Positions 48,501 to 59,997 of a DNA stretch of 64,000 nt are shown here, one piece after another. The stretch is from Nymphaea colorata (Eukaryota; Streptophyta; Magnoliopsida; Nymphaeales; Nymphaeaceae), in assembly GCF_008831285.2 (NCBI RefSeq), contig NC_045146.1, forward strand, positions 16,569,289-16,633,288, in the 5' to 3' direction. Numbering within the stretch: the stretch's first letter is position 1; each line of letters starts with the position of its first letter. The position numbers and the translations under genes were made by a program. A model generated the notes under the pieces. That model saw only the letters and a list, made by a program, of their open reading frames with translations. It did no database searches and had not been told where the DNA came from.

Positions 48501-49226
48501 CCTGATTGGTTTGAAGCCTGATAATCAAAATAAACTCCAATTAATTAGAAAAATCGAAGAACACCATAGTTTTACAAGACGATGAATGCTTTTCAATTTA
48601 ATTTCTTGTTACAATGCATAACATTTTCGTAGTCCATGGAAATATCCGGCCTATAATTGTTACTTTTTTCATTCACAGCCCTTCATTTCACATAGGGAGA
48701 ATGCGAAAAGGAATTGAGACGTGTTGGTATTCTCCATACTGTCTGGAGAATACAAATACGGAAGATGCTTTCGATTGGAACGTTTTGGCTTTTACTGCCG
48801 CGAACTTTCCACTAAGGGAACTCCACTATATGGTGCTTTGGTTGTTTGTTTCCGATGTGAGACAATGGCTCTTTTGAGTTGGATTATCCCAAACATGCGT
48901 GATCAACTGTTTCTTACGCAAGCTTGTGACGTCGTCCACATGGCGTCGAGCCCAACCGCAGTTGGAAGGTAATTCAGGAAACATAGTCGTGGGCACGAAC
49001 CCTTTCAGTGCCAGTGTTTCAGTTGTTTTTATCAAGTTAGAGAATGTAGATCTGCTTTACATGACTGATTTGATAAGCAAATTGACTTGTGATTAGTCTC
49101 TTGCGACGGCAGGGTGTTTTTCCTTTTGTTTACTTCACTGGTTCTCTGCATTTCCAGAAAGATTGATTATCGAAATTCTATGAAAGTTAAACATGATTTG
49201 TGTGTCATGTTACACTTGAAACAGGG

Positions 49227-49446
49227 TGCTAGAAAGCAAGAACAGAGAGTGAGAGCAGAAGAATTTTAATTCTTTCTTCTTACTTAACTTATGGAGTTAC
49301 ATGTTTATATATATGGGTGTACACAACTGCTGAACTGAAACCTGTTACGCAGTTACATCTATGGTAATTGGTGATGACAGAAATTCTTCCTGCTAACAGC
49401 TGTTTAACTGCTATACTTCTGGAATCTTACAGCAGCTTCTCTAACA
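49227..49446 (-). mobile_element. Copia-type LTR fossil
   Basis: Read on the minus strand the stretch starts TGTTAGAGAAGCTGCTG and ends TTGCTTTCTAGCA, the TG...CA frame and the TGTTAGA start common in Copia LTRs. Directly before it (minus strand) is a purine-rich AAGGGAG tract, like the polypurine tract next to a 3' LTR. No partner LTR or coding interior is visible in the window, so this is a lone or truncated LTR of about 220 bp. Age cannot be estimated without a second LTR. Confidence 0.45.
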
Positions 49447-52400
49447 TGTCAAACTCCCTTGATTCAATGGTTGTTTGGATGAGATTTGTGCAGTCAAACT
49501 TGATTAAGACAACCTAGAACGTTGAGATTTTTATGGGTTCTTGCTCATAAGCTTTGATCTTAAGGTCGTGTACTGAAACCCATCCGAGCCAAGTGATTCT
49601 GCCGTTTGCTATTTCTTATAGTGCCCTAATCTGAAAAAGGCAATCTAGGCCAGAAGTTTGAAATACTGAACATTCAAAGACTAAATCAATGTCTTATTTT
49701 TATGTTAATATCCATGAAAGTTTGTTTTCGTGCTTTAAATTTAAAATTTTGCAAATAGAACATAATGCAGGAAAATCAAAAGAACCAATGTTTCAAAACC
49801 AAAGGGTGGTTTTTTTCTTTTTTCATTCTACTATTTCACCTTGCTGTGATTGAAACCTATCATGGTGACATAACAGACAGCAAACCTTCTTTGCTTTGGA
49901 ATTCACACAATCCACAGAGCATTTGAACTTTAGCCCAGGTATATGCACAACTAAGTACATCAATTTGGTGAGGATACAGTTATGCTGGTAACCATTCTAG
50001 CATTTGGTTGTTCACGGTAGGATCTTCAAGTGTATCTCACCATTATTTCTTTCCCTGTCCACTGTTAGAATTAATCTTATATTGACGTATTTAGGCTTCC
50101 TTGGTTTTTCCATTAACTATCGCAAAATTTCGACCAAAAGACATGCCTATTAGCACTCTGTTTTAATCATCATACACAACTACTATGACTGTTCAAAATC
50201 GAATATGTATATATGACTATTTGGAACTTAAAGTGTTTTGAGTTTCTCAATATGCTACCCTGTATAGCCACTCACTTTAATCACTTTGGATTCAGATCCA
50301 CTCAAGATTCGACACAGTCATGTTAATTGATAGGCATCGGGTCGGCCTCTAGCAAAATGATGCAGACCAATATCCATTGTACTTGGTTGTTTGATTCTTA
50401 AGTTGCTCAATTCTTATGGTCGACAGTATTTTAACTGAGAAGATAAAATTTTGCTGATTTACCTGATTGGTTGCAATTAATAAGTTGATTCTTCATTTTA
50501 CTTTGTGAAATGGTTAATCTTTGAAACCAATATTGAGACAATTTTTATTGATGCCCACTTCTGTTTCTACGCTTTCAGGAACAGAGCACTACTATGGAGA
50601 TGAGAGACCCAACCGAGATTATTTAGTCTACTCTAGTGAAGCAGCCTCAACAACAAATCCTGAGATGAAGGCTCATTAAGACCTGAAATTTTTTTATTGG
50701 GCATGCAGGCATGGTCGGGCTCTTGCAAGAGGCCATATTGAGGTTTAAACTCATAACCAGTCGCCTAATGGCCAAGAACCTTCCCAGTTGCGCTATCCTC
50801 TTGGGTTCCTTGATCAGAACTGGCATGGGCGGTACATAGAATTACGCCCCATCATTCTTAGACCTAATGGATTGGTCCTCGACGATGTGGGCAGTGGTGT
50901 TTCACAAAAGTGTGAACTACTTTTATACATGCATCAGCGTTTGCTCCATAACATGATTAGGCCACTTTGATAATTCTAAGGCCAGTTCTGGAATACTCGA
51001 CAACTCTAAAGAAAATTAAGGTGCATTTGGGAGCTTCAAACCTTCATCACTAGGATCTGACAAGGAAGAAGCTTCACACCCAAATCCAAGCTATAACTAT
51101 CAACCAAAGCATCCAAAGCTTGACCTCAATCAGGTTTAAATTGTCCACACTGTTCCAAATTTACATTGAAATCATTTGCGGGGGAGGGAAGAGGTCGGAT
51201 CACAAAGTTGTATCATAGCAAACCTGAGCTCAAGCTGTCAAACATCCACTAGTGCTGTGACAACAAGAGTTAACGCGATTCTCTAAGTGTTCTTTAACTA
51301 TCTTCTTCTTTTTCTTAAATTTTGCAGCAAAAATATTTTGTGGAAGTTGGGGAGTTGAGAATTTAGAGAGAATGAAATTAAAAAATCAATATAACTATGG
51401 AGCTTGGCAGTTCACTTGCTGGTTTCATATGGCTGCTAATTCGACTGCTTTTACTTGTATCTAGCCTAGATAAATGACATACATTGTTCCCTTCATCGCT
51501 AAATGACTAAAGATCACAACCTGTAGATAATCTGGGTTTTGTTATTCTGCTTACGCCTAAATGATGTTCCTCCCTAACTCCCCGAGGAACATGTATGTTT
51601 AGTGAACTGAAATCTCTTTCCCATGAGCACCTACAAGGAAAGTAGCCCAAATTGCAAGCGCGTACCTACCCTCAACAGCTTTGCAGCAACTCCAAACATC
51701 GGCAGGTTAATCAAGATGATCAATCTCACCACTGCATTGGAATAGAAAGATGCATCAGACGTGGTCTAGAAGTTTACTTCCACTCTCTCTTCTTAGTTCT
51801 TACCTGTTATGCCGATGCTGAGACAAAGGATGAAATATGAAGAGAAAGGGTATTCCAAGTCTCCCAAGATATTTGCAACCTACAATAAACTTTTCTTTGA
51901 ACATGGAGCCCTTCCATCATGGATCCTCGACTTCCATTATTGCTTAAGACTACTGGTCGGGTCTAGCAAGCGGAGCTTCACATCCATTCTTGGCTTTCCT
52001 TCCAAACTGGGGATGTGGATATAAGCCTGAGAAGAGGCTTGCCTGAACTCACAATATGCATGGAAATTCGGGGATGGGTTTAACTAATTTTGGTTTGTTT
52101 TGAATCTACAAGTTCCTTCGATATCAAGGTCAGAGATTAGACCGCTAGTTGTATGAACCATGAAGTAGATCAAAATGGCTGAAACTTTTGGTTCGCAAAT
52201 GCTGTGTCTAGTTTAGACTTCAGATTCTACTGCTTCTAACTTTACACTCGTTCTTTGTGGCGAGCTAAGGGAGGGAAATCACCTGCCTTTACTGGCCACG
52301 TCAGCCAGACTCCACATAAAACTATTGAGATCATCTGTGTCCATTGGAGAGTACGAACAAAGCTTCCATTGGTAAAAGCTTCAAGATTATAAAACCACTG

Positions 52401-52451
52401 TTTGTCCTTCATGTGGCAAGTAGCCTCTTTAATGCAACGTAACTTCAAGTC

Positions 52452-52995
52452 TTGGATATCCTGGTTGTCTTCACGAAGCAAGCGAAGCTCCTTTTGCTGT
52501 TAAAGGATCCCACAACCGACATGGCAATAATATCTAAGAAGCACTCTGCTCTTATATGGGCAGTTCAAGAGAAGCACGTCAGCAATTTTTGGAATGGGTC
52601 TAAAGACTCTAAACAAGGTGATATTCCTGGTGTTGAGAAGACGGCAGAACAAATTGATGCAGACACCCCTGTAATGGGGAAAGAGGGTGAAGTTGACTTC
52701 AAGGAAGGGGCAAAGCTTGCTGCATACGTCAAAGATAAAGGTGAAGCTTATCTTCCAATGTACTCAATGCGTCATGAGCTACTTTACGTGATTCATGAGA
52801 ACCAGGTGATGGTTGTTGTTGGAGAGACTGGGCCCGGGAAACAACCCATCTCCCACAGTATCTTCATGGAGACGGACCCGCAACGAATGAAGTAGTTGGG
52901 TGCAAAGATCAATGCGCGTAGCAGCAATGATTGTTGCAAAAAACATGTTAGGAAATGGAAACTGAGTTAGGGGTAAGGTTACATAAGCAACAAAC
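52452..52995 (+). pseudogene. PRP16: Fragment of PRP16-type DEAH splicing helicase
   Basis: Pre-mRNA-splicing factor PRP16 drives remodelling of the spliceosome before the second step. Here only its middle survives: VFTKQAK, KDPTTDMAIISKKHSAL, GDIPGVEKTAEQIDADTPV, GEVDFKEGAKLAAYVKDKGEA, and ENQVMVVVGETGPGK are close to the plant protein just upstream of and into the helicase core. The Walker A Ser is Pro. A 1-base loss right after its Lys (near 52842) shifts the frame; the helicase reading then continues in another frame (QYLHGDGPATNEVVGC) and is soon broken by stops near 52910. Homology fades around 52995, before the DEAH box. The N-terminal part and the rest of the helicase are absent. It is a dead gene fragment; the functional copy must lie elsewhere. 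Confidence 0.85.
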
Positions 52996-53611
52996 TTCAG
53001 AAGTTATTTTACTCCTTTGGAAGATTTAGGTTTCCTCTTGCATATAGCCTCACTAACGCAGGTGCAGGTGCAGTGAAATCCAACGATTGCCACAATGCTG
53101 TCAGTGCCATCGGCGTTTTTCAGAAAGAATGACAGCGATGAAGAGAGTGATGATGGAAGGAGAAGAGAGTGACCTTGTTAACATGAAACACGAATTTGTA
53201 CTAGGCATACGGGAGTCCTGGCCAGTGGTGTCACACTTTCAGGACAACCAAGGAAGGTCGATTTTTCCTAGATAAAGACGATTTATGTAACAAAATCAGG
53301 CAACCGTTTATCTGAAATCATGTTCTTTGTACCCGTCTCTACCTGCTCTGATTGAGTCCATCAAGGAGGACGTTTGATTGCCTCTGCTCTAGCATCATCT
53401 TCAGGATCTGAAATTCGTGGATTTAAAACCAGGCCATCTCTTTCCTGATCTCAAGTACAACCTTTTGCTACTTTTAGAGAATAAAACAACGATCTAAAGT
53501 GCGGAGTAAAGTCTTTAGTTTAAAGAATCATGAATCTCAGTGGGAACCTTTTTGTCTGATGAACAAAAGCATGCGACATCAAAATTTATAGATGTAAGAT
53601 CAAAACTAATT

Positions 53612-53780
53612 GCTCCCAAAAGATTTTTCAACAGCCTGAGAACCGACTTGTCTTCGAATGGTAACTAAATTCTCCCTGAAGATTTTCCTTCAGCCTGAGA
53701 ACCGACTTGTCTTCGAATGGTAACTAAATTCTCCCTGAAGATTTTCCTTCAGCCCGTGAAGTGGCTTGTCTTCGAAAGGT
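53612..53780. repeat. 59-bp tandem repeat, about 2.5 copies
   Basis: Units start CAGCCTGAGAACCGACTTGT at 53632 and 53691 (period 59) and a diverged third starts at 53750 (CAGCCCGTGAAGTGGCTTGT). The first two are nearly identical. A partial unit end precedes the array. Confidence 0.85.
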
Positions 53781-56700
53781 GGCGGGTTAGCTACCGCCGT
53801 GGGATGATTGGTCAAAGTGCCTGACAGGTGCCTGACAAACTCGAGAACAGAAAACCGCCTCCTGAGTGATTTTAGGGTGGGCGTACCTTGTCATAAAAAA
53901 TTCTGATCACAGCCCAATGCGTTCTAGACGCTTTTCCTACATGTTTTAATGACGTTTCGAGAATTCCCCCTCGATGCCAATAAATTCTTAACTTTTTTTT
54001 TTCTTTTGGTTGGAATGTCCTCATGAATGAATGTTCATTGGCCATCATCCCCCAGCGTACAAAGATTCTTCTGCTTTCATTTATTTTCCTTCACCAACCA
54101 TTGGAAGAGAAACAGGAAAATGATTGTGGTGGCCAGCTTCTGGGCCTTCCTCCCAATCATGCGGGGTCCAACGACGCATTTTTAAGGTACGTGTTTTTTT
54201 TTTTGCTAGGTGAATGAACATCTGGCAGAACTACGTTACCCACGCTGAACTGAACTGAGGATAGAGAACTGAAAGCAAAAGCTCTAATGAGCGGAGGACA
54301 CTGTTTTCAAAATTAGGTGAAGGATGACAAAGATCTCTTTGTCACCCCGCTGATGCAGCGAATTCATGTCTCCTTCAGGGTGGGTTGTTAACTTCTTCCT
54401 CACCTAAAAAAAATTTCTCCAATGGTACAGTGTTTTGAAAAGTGGGTGAGAATCAAGTCTATTTTATTTTGATAACGGCGACGTTTCCACCATTATATGT
54501 GCACTCAATGTCGACTTCCACATTCTTGACCACCCTTGCTCTTAGTCCTTTGTTTTGGACGTTTAGTAAGTGAGAAAGGTGAAAGAATAGACAAATTAAG
54601 ATGTTAGGTTGACAGAATCGTGTGGAGCCATGATTTTATATATATATATATATGAAGAAAGGACAAGTACATCTAAGACCGCTTGTATCGATACCAAAAC
54701 CATAGAATGCAGCTAAAATTAATTCACAAGGGGAGATGTATTGAACATAACAGAAACCTAATTAAGTGTTTCTCGACTACTAATTTAGTGAGAAAACCTT
54801 GTTTTTATGAAGAAACTTGATTTCGTATTATCAAAATTTTGATGTTGTAAAAGCCACTAAGCATTGATGGCTTAAAACGCATCTAAACCTAAAAAGTAAC
54901 CAACTTAACATGTATTTCATAACTATGACATTGACTTTCACTATATATATATATATATATAAATAATTATACATATATATTTATATATTTATCCTAATTT
55001 CCACAAGCTTGAGAATTTTAAATTCTTAGTCTATCCCTTGCACATTTAATATGGGGAAAATATGAGGAGGAGTGGATTAAGAAGTCACATTTTTAGGTTT
55101 GTGTGAGGGGAACCCAAGCTTGAAACTTCAACCCATTTAGTTGAGACAAAACTCTCTCTATCTCTTTCTTTATTCAATGTTCAGACTAGGTCAAGAAATG
55201 TGAGAAAAGAAAGTTTGCAATATACTCAAGGAAGGGTTGTTATGACTATCACCAAATTGTATTTTTCTGATTCGGTTGCAATAAATATGAGACAAGTAGA
55301 TTGTCACTTCTATAGTCATCAACTACCTAATGAGTCACTTTACTTCTCCTTTGGATGTCACCATAGAGAGAAATAGACCCAAAAGAAGTAAGCGCCAATC
55401 CTAACAGCCCTAACTATCATGTTTTGTCTCTTTTCTTCCTCTCCTCCAACAAATTACATTTTTAAAGAAGAAACGAAAAGATGCAGGAAATAAATTGACA
55501 AGTCAGGTTTTCTTACTAATGTAATTATGCAAGAAAATTAAGAAATGTTGGGGATATCAAAGTATGCTCTCCAAATATATGATTCCATGATAGCTAGGAA
55601 GCAAAAGGAAAAATCCTTTTCTGTTTGTTAACAGCCCCCAAGAGCACATCGTAGCTGGTCGGGCTGGAGGTCAGGTTAAACTGCCATCTTTATGCTATGA
55701 GGTAGGAGCATTGCACCAGTTGATGTTTGGTGGTCAGACAACTGGACAGAAGCAGTTCTCGACCCTGCAGGCAAAGGGAAAGAGCTCAGAGAACAAGTCA
55801 TTCTGCCCTCATTCATCTTCGTTTTACTAAGTAGCAATCTAGTACCACTTGTTAAGCCTAAGGCAAATTATGCTAACAAAGATATACGTATACCATTGAA
55901 CTCTTGACCCTCTCTAAATAGTCTTGGAGCGGCCCAACTCATTAAAAAATTAATTAAAATCTTCCAAGACTCTATAAATGTTGATTTCCTCTAGGAATTC
56001 CTCAGAAAACGCTAATAGTAAGTGCATATGATATACTTATTATACACTCTGAATTATATACATTCATAAAGTAACCAGAAAGACTTTCAAACATGTCAGT
56101 ATCACGATAGCGATGCAACTTCTTCATGCCAGCTTTCTCATTACAATACCAACGTCCCCTTTACCTGTTACTGTCTGTTAGGGTTAGAACAGGCCAAGAT
56201 GTAGTCTCACCTAAACCCAACTGTTCCCGTTTCTGGTCTGCACACTTTGTCCAAAAGTTCAAACCTGTGAAGTTCCATAATATTGTTCCAAACTTTCTGC
56301 TGCAAAGTTCATAGCTTGGCATTTCATACTTAAAATCCGAGCAGTCACTGTCGGCCGTCCATCAGCCGATACACGAACGACATTTGGCGGATACATGACT
56401 TGTAAAATAAGCATTTTTTAAAATATTTATTAATTAATTATTAAATAGAATAAATAGAAAAACAACTTGGTGTTTGCATAGGTCAGCAAGAAAGATAAGG
56501 ATACCAGCAATAAGGAGTAAAAAGTACTGGAGGTAGCTCATCCATTATTAAGTATACCACCCACCTTCGACCAGGCAGACCTCATGAACTTTTATCATTG
56601 ACATTTATATAACTGAAGTTTATTGGCCAACAGTATCATAAATTCAGGATTTCAATAGTTTGACCATCGGTTATAAGAAGGTGCCTTAATGTTTGAGGAG

Positions 56701-58123
56701 CTTGAAATTACATAAATGCGCTTTGTAATTTTTTTTTTTTAAAAGAAGAAGACGTAAACTCAAATAATTAATTACTTGCACCCTTGTCAGCTAAAAACAG
56801 TCTAAGTGGTTTATGTATTTGGATTGCCGAATTTCCTCCAAGTGAATGTAAATCACTAAAACTTTGTAGGTGTGCTTTGAAAAATCATCTTTCAGAGTAC
56901 ATCTAGATAGAGAAACTAGTGAACAAAGACCTGCCCAGTTAACTTGTCATCAGATACAAAAATCAAATCCAGCAGTGACTTAATAATTGACCACATACAC
57001 CTCCCTCGGCCAAAAATAACCTATGTCGTTTACCAAATTTTCTCTTTGTAGATATAAATCACAATAAAAAAGTTTTTGGTGTGCTCTGTAAAAGAATTAT
57101 TCAGATTGACAAAGAGAAAATTAAAGAAAGGACGGCCCATTTATTTAAATTGTCATTATTCAATCCACAAATCAAATCAATCAGTCACTTAATAATGCAG
57201 GTGAAACACCTATCAGAATGCGGCAACAATCAAATCAAATCAAATCAGCCACTTGATAATTGTAGATTTATTCCCTAAGCAAAACAGTGAACGTGTCGGG
57301 AATAGTTCTTGGTTTAAGATTTTGAGAGACATGGTTATTTATATTTAAGCTCCTTACCACCTTGCATACTGATCCAAACCTGAATCTTTTCTTGGGTGTG
57401 AGCAATTCTTTAACAAATATGGAAAGATGTTTCTTGATGGTGCAACATCACTGTAGCGTGCGCTGAAGCCCAAGAAAATAGTTCGAGCAAACTATGTGTT
57501 TTTGTAAGCCAAAATCTATCGGGTGTCTCTTAATTCAGAAAGAGAGTAGGTTTGGAAAAATTGTGAAATTATTAGGTGGGCGTTTAACTTCCAACGAAAA
57601 GATCGGCGTTTCACTTACTTTGTGAGCAGGTAAATCGAAATTGATGGAGAAGACTCAGCAACAACTGTTGGGCCATTTGTCGTTGACGAAAGACAAATTG
57701 AAGTTGGAGAAGAAGAAAGCCGTGATTGAATCAGAAATGTTTCAGACTATGGTGAGTTCACTATACAACGGAAAAAAGAAATGTTTCAGACTGTGATTTT
57801 TTTCCGTTGGTCGCACCTTCTTGTGCAATCAAGGGAGATAAAGATAATATCGAAAAAGAGATTGTTCTCGAAGCCTTTTCTTGCGGGACAGGGCTTTGTT
57901 CGTCTTTTTGACCCTTAATTTTGGGCCACACTTTTCTTCCGCCGTGAAAGGTAGGGCCGCAGAGCAGCCCGCTATTGACTCACGACCCAATGAAACGCCA
58001 ACTTCGCAACTCCTCCCACTCAGCGGCGTTGAAGTACTCGGTCTGTAAAAGCCAATCAGAACGTCATATAATTAAAGCAATGACAAGAAAAGGTGGACCA
58101 CTGAGAGCTACACTTAAACAACG

Positions 58124-58212
58124 TATTTAAGAAAACATAATTTAAAGATGCATATCCGAGTACAAATATATTTAAGAAAACATAATTTAAAGATGCATAT
58201 CTGAGTACAAAT
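58124..58212. repeat. 45-bp tandem duplication
   Basis: Unit TATTTAAGAAAACATAATTT and following bases occurs at 58124 and 58169 with one mismatch (CCGAG against CTGAG). Confidence 0.85.
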
Positions 58213-58488
58213 CCTTTCTTTCTGATGTGCAAATGTCAGCAACTTGTAAGACGTCAATATCTTGATATCTGGAACTCGAGCATCCATTCCGTTTATCGGA
58301 TAAGTAGCGTTGATCGCATCCTCTTCATGACCAAACAGGAGGCTTTATATTCTTTAGCAGTTACTATCTATTTAAAGAGAGGAAGGTTTCCACAGTCTCC
58401 TTCTTTCTCCCGTCTGTATTATTTGTTTGTTTCCTTTTGCTTTTGCAATTGGGTTATTGTATTGTAGCTTTTCCCGTTTTGTGGGCGC

Positions 58489-58519
<31 letters not shown>

Positions 58520-59769
58520 AAAATCAAATTTAAACCAAAAGAAGATCTTGAAACTCAATGGCAGCACCTCACACGCCTGCTCCCACTAGCATGTGAAAAC
58601 AGCCGCCCTGAAAATGCATGGAGCTGGTGTTATTGTAGCGGGTCTACAATGACGACCACCGGTTCAAAGGGACAAGTGGATTTCTTTGTCCATATGCTCA
58701 TCAAGCACCACTCAAACAGAAAAAGATAAATATAATTAAGTTGTAATTTTATTGTTATTATTATTATCATTATTATTATTATTATTATATATATATAGTG
58801 GATTTCTCCATTCACATCAAGACAAAGGAACCTTCTCACAACATGTTGCGTTGCGGGATGTAATTCATTCAACACCTGTGGTTCAACGATGGAGGCAAGG
58901 GGGGCATGGCCCCAGTAATACAAAATAAAATTTTACTTTTAAATTTAAAAAAAATAGTTTAATCTATATAAAAATTTATATTCAGCAAGAGAAATGAAAA
59001 AAAAAAATTAACCTGCTCGGGCTATGATTAGACAGATCTCAATATGGATGGAGGATTTCAGCTACTATATATATATATATATATATATCGTATTTTCCCA
59101 TATCACATCACATTTTTCTTTGTTTCTTTTCCTAAAAAGTCATATAAATGCAAGGTTGTGGTCCTATTGTGGTGACAATATAAACAAATTGATCTCTTTC
59201 TTCATTTTGTCCTCCCTTGAAAACTAAGAAAAGTTAATATTTAATGAAGAGAATTATTGGCATTGATGAACTGAAAATCTAATTTCCATATATGTGCGTG
59301 TGTGCAATGTTCGTGATTAGTTACTTAATCAAATTGCGCGAACAGCAGCACTATACTACGATGTAAATTCATTTATATCTTTCATAACGTATTTTGCTCT
59401 GAAGTGTTGATGGATGAACATGGTCGTGTCCTAGTCTATATTTATTAGTTCATGGTATTTAGTGTGCCAACCATCTTAATTATACTAATTGTATCGTACG
59501 AATTGCATCCATTAGATGAGAGACGTTGAGACTTGAGATGCCAATAAAGAGCCGTTTAAAGAATATTTATTGTAGCGACCACGTCTATGTCTACCCAATG
59601 ACCGGCGGCGGGTTAACATTGTCTACACTTCGTGTATGATCGAGAAAAAAAAAAAAAAAACTCTTCAGTAAAACTTTACCTTTGCCAATTGAGGTGGAAA
59701 GCAGAAGGGAAAAGGACGAACGCTGGAGGCCGGGACCCCCGGGTTTGGGTGCAGCGATGAGCTCGTCGG

Positions 59770-59789
59770 ACCTACCGTCTCCACCTACC
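59770..59789 (+). promoter_or_regulatory. Two AC (MYB) elements of the CAD promoter
   Basis: ACCTACC occurs at 59770-59776 and again at 59783-59789, 34-53 bp upstream of the TATA box. ACCTACC is the AC-I element bound by R2R3-MYB lignin regulators (the MYB46/58/63 group) and is typical of monolignol gene promoters. Two copies so close to the TATA box support lignin-coupled expression of the gene that follows. Confidence 0.75.
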
Positions 59790-59822
59790 GCACTGACGGA
59801 GAAAAGGCTCCATTACCGCCTC

Positions 59823-59829
59823 TATAAAA
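59823..59829 (+). promoter_or_regulatory. TATA box of the CAD gene
   Basis: TATAAAA lies about 170 bp before ATG 59998; the expected transcription start is near 59855, with a leader of about 145 nt. Confidence 0.65.
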
Positions 59830-59997
59830 TGCACCACCCAATGGAGGCGAACGAACCCACCACTGCTGTGATACAAATACTGGAAGAGGCCGAGAGAAAC
59901 GGAGTTCAGAGGCTACTTACTCTAACTCTCTCCCTCTTCTCTCCTAGGCTGAACCAAAAGAAGCAGAAGAAGGAAGAGCGCCATCGTCATTATCACC

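Larger units (their letters stand above)
45581..59769. other. 14-kb gene-poor region
   Basis: I recognise no intact gene here. It contains a Copia-type LTR fossil (49227-49446), a PRP16 helicase pseudogene fragment (about 52452-52995), a 59-bp tandem repeat (about 53612-53780), a 45-bp tandem repeat (58124-58212), several microsatellites (TA at about 54942-54960 and 59066-59089; CT at about 58489-58515; TTA at about 58752-58790) and a GGGGGGCATGGCCCC-type repeat remnant (about 58880-59020). Two overlapping minus-strand frames at 47464-47906 look coding-like in composition but match nothing I know. Confidence 0.5.
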
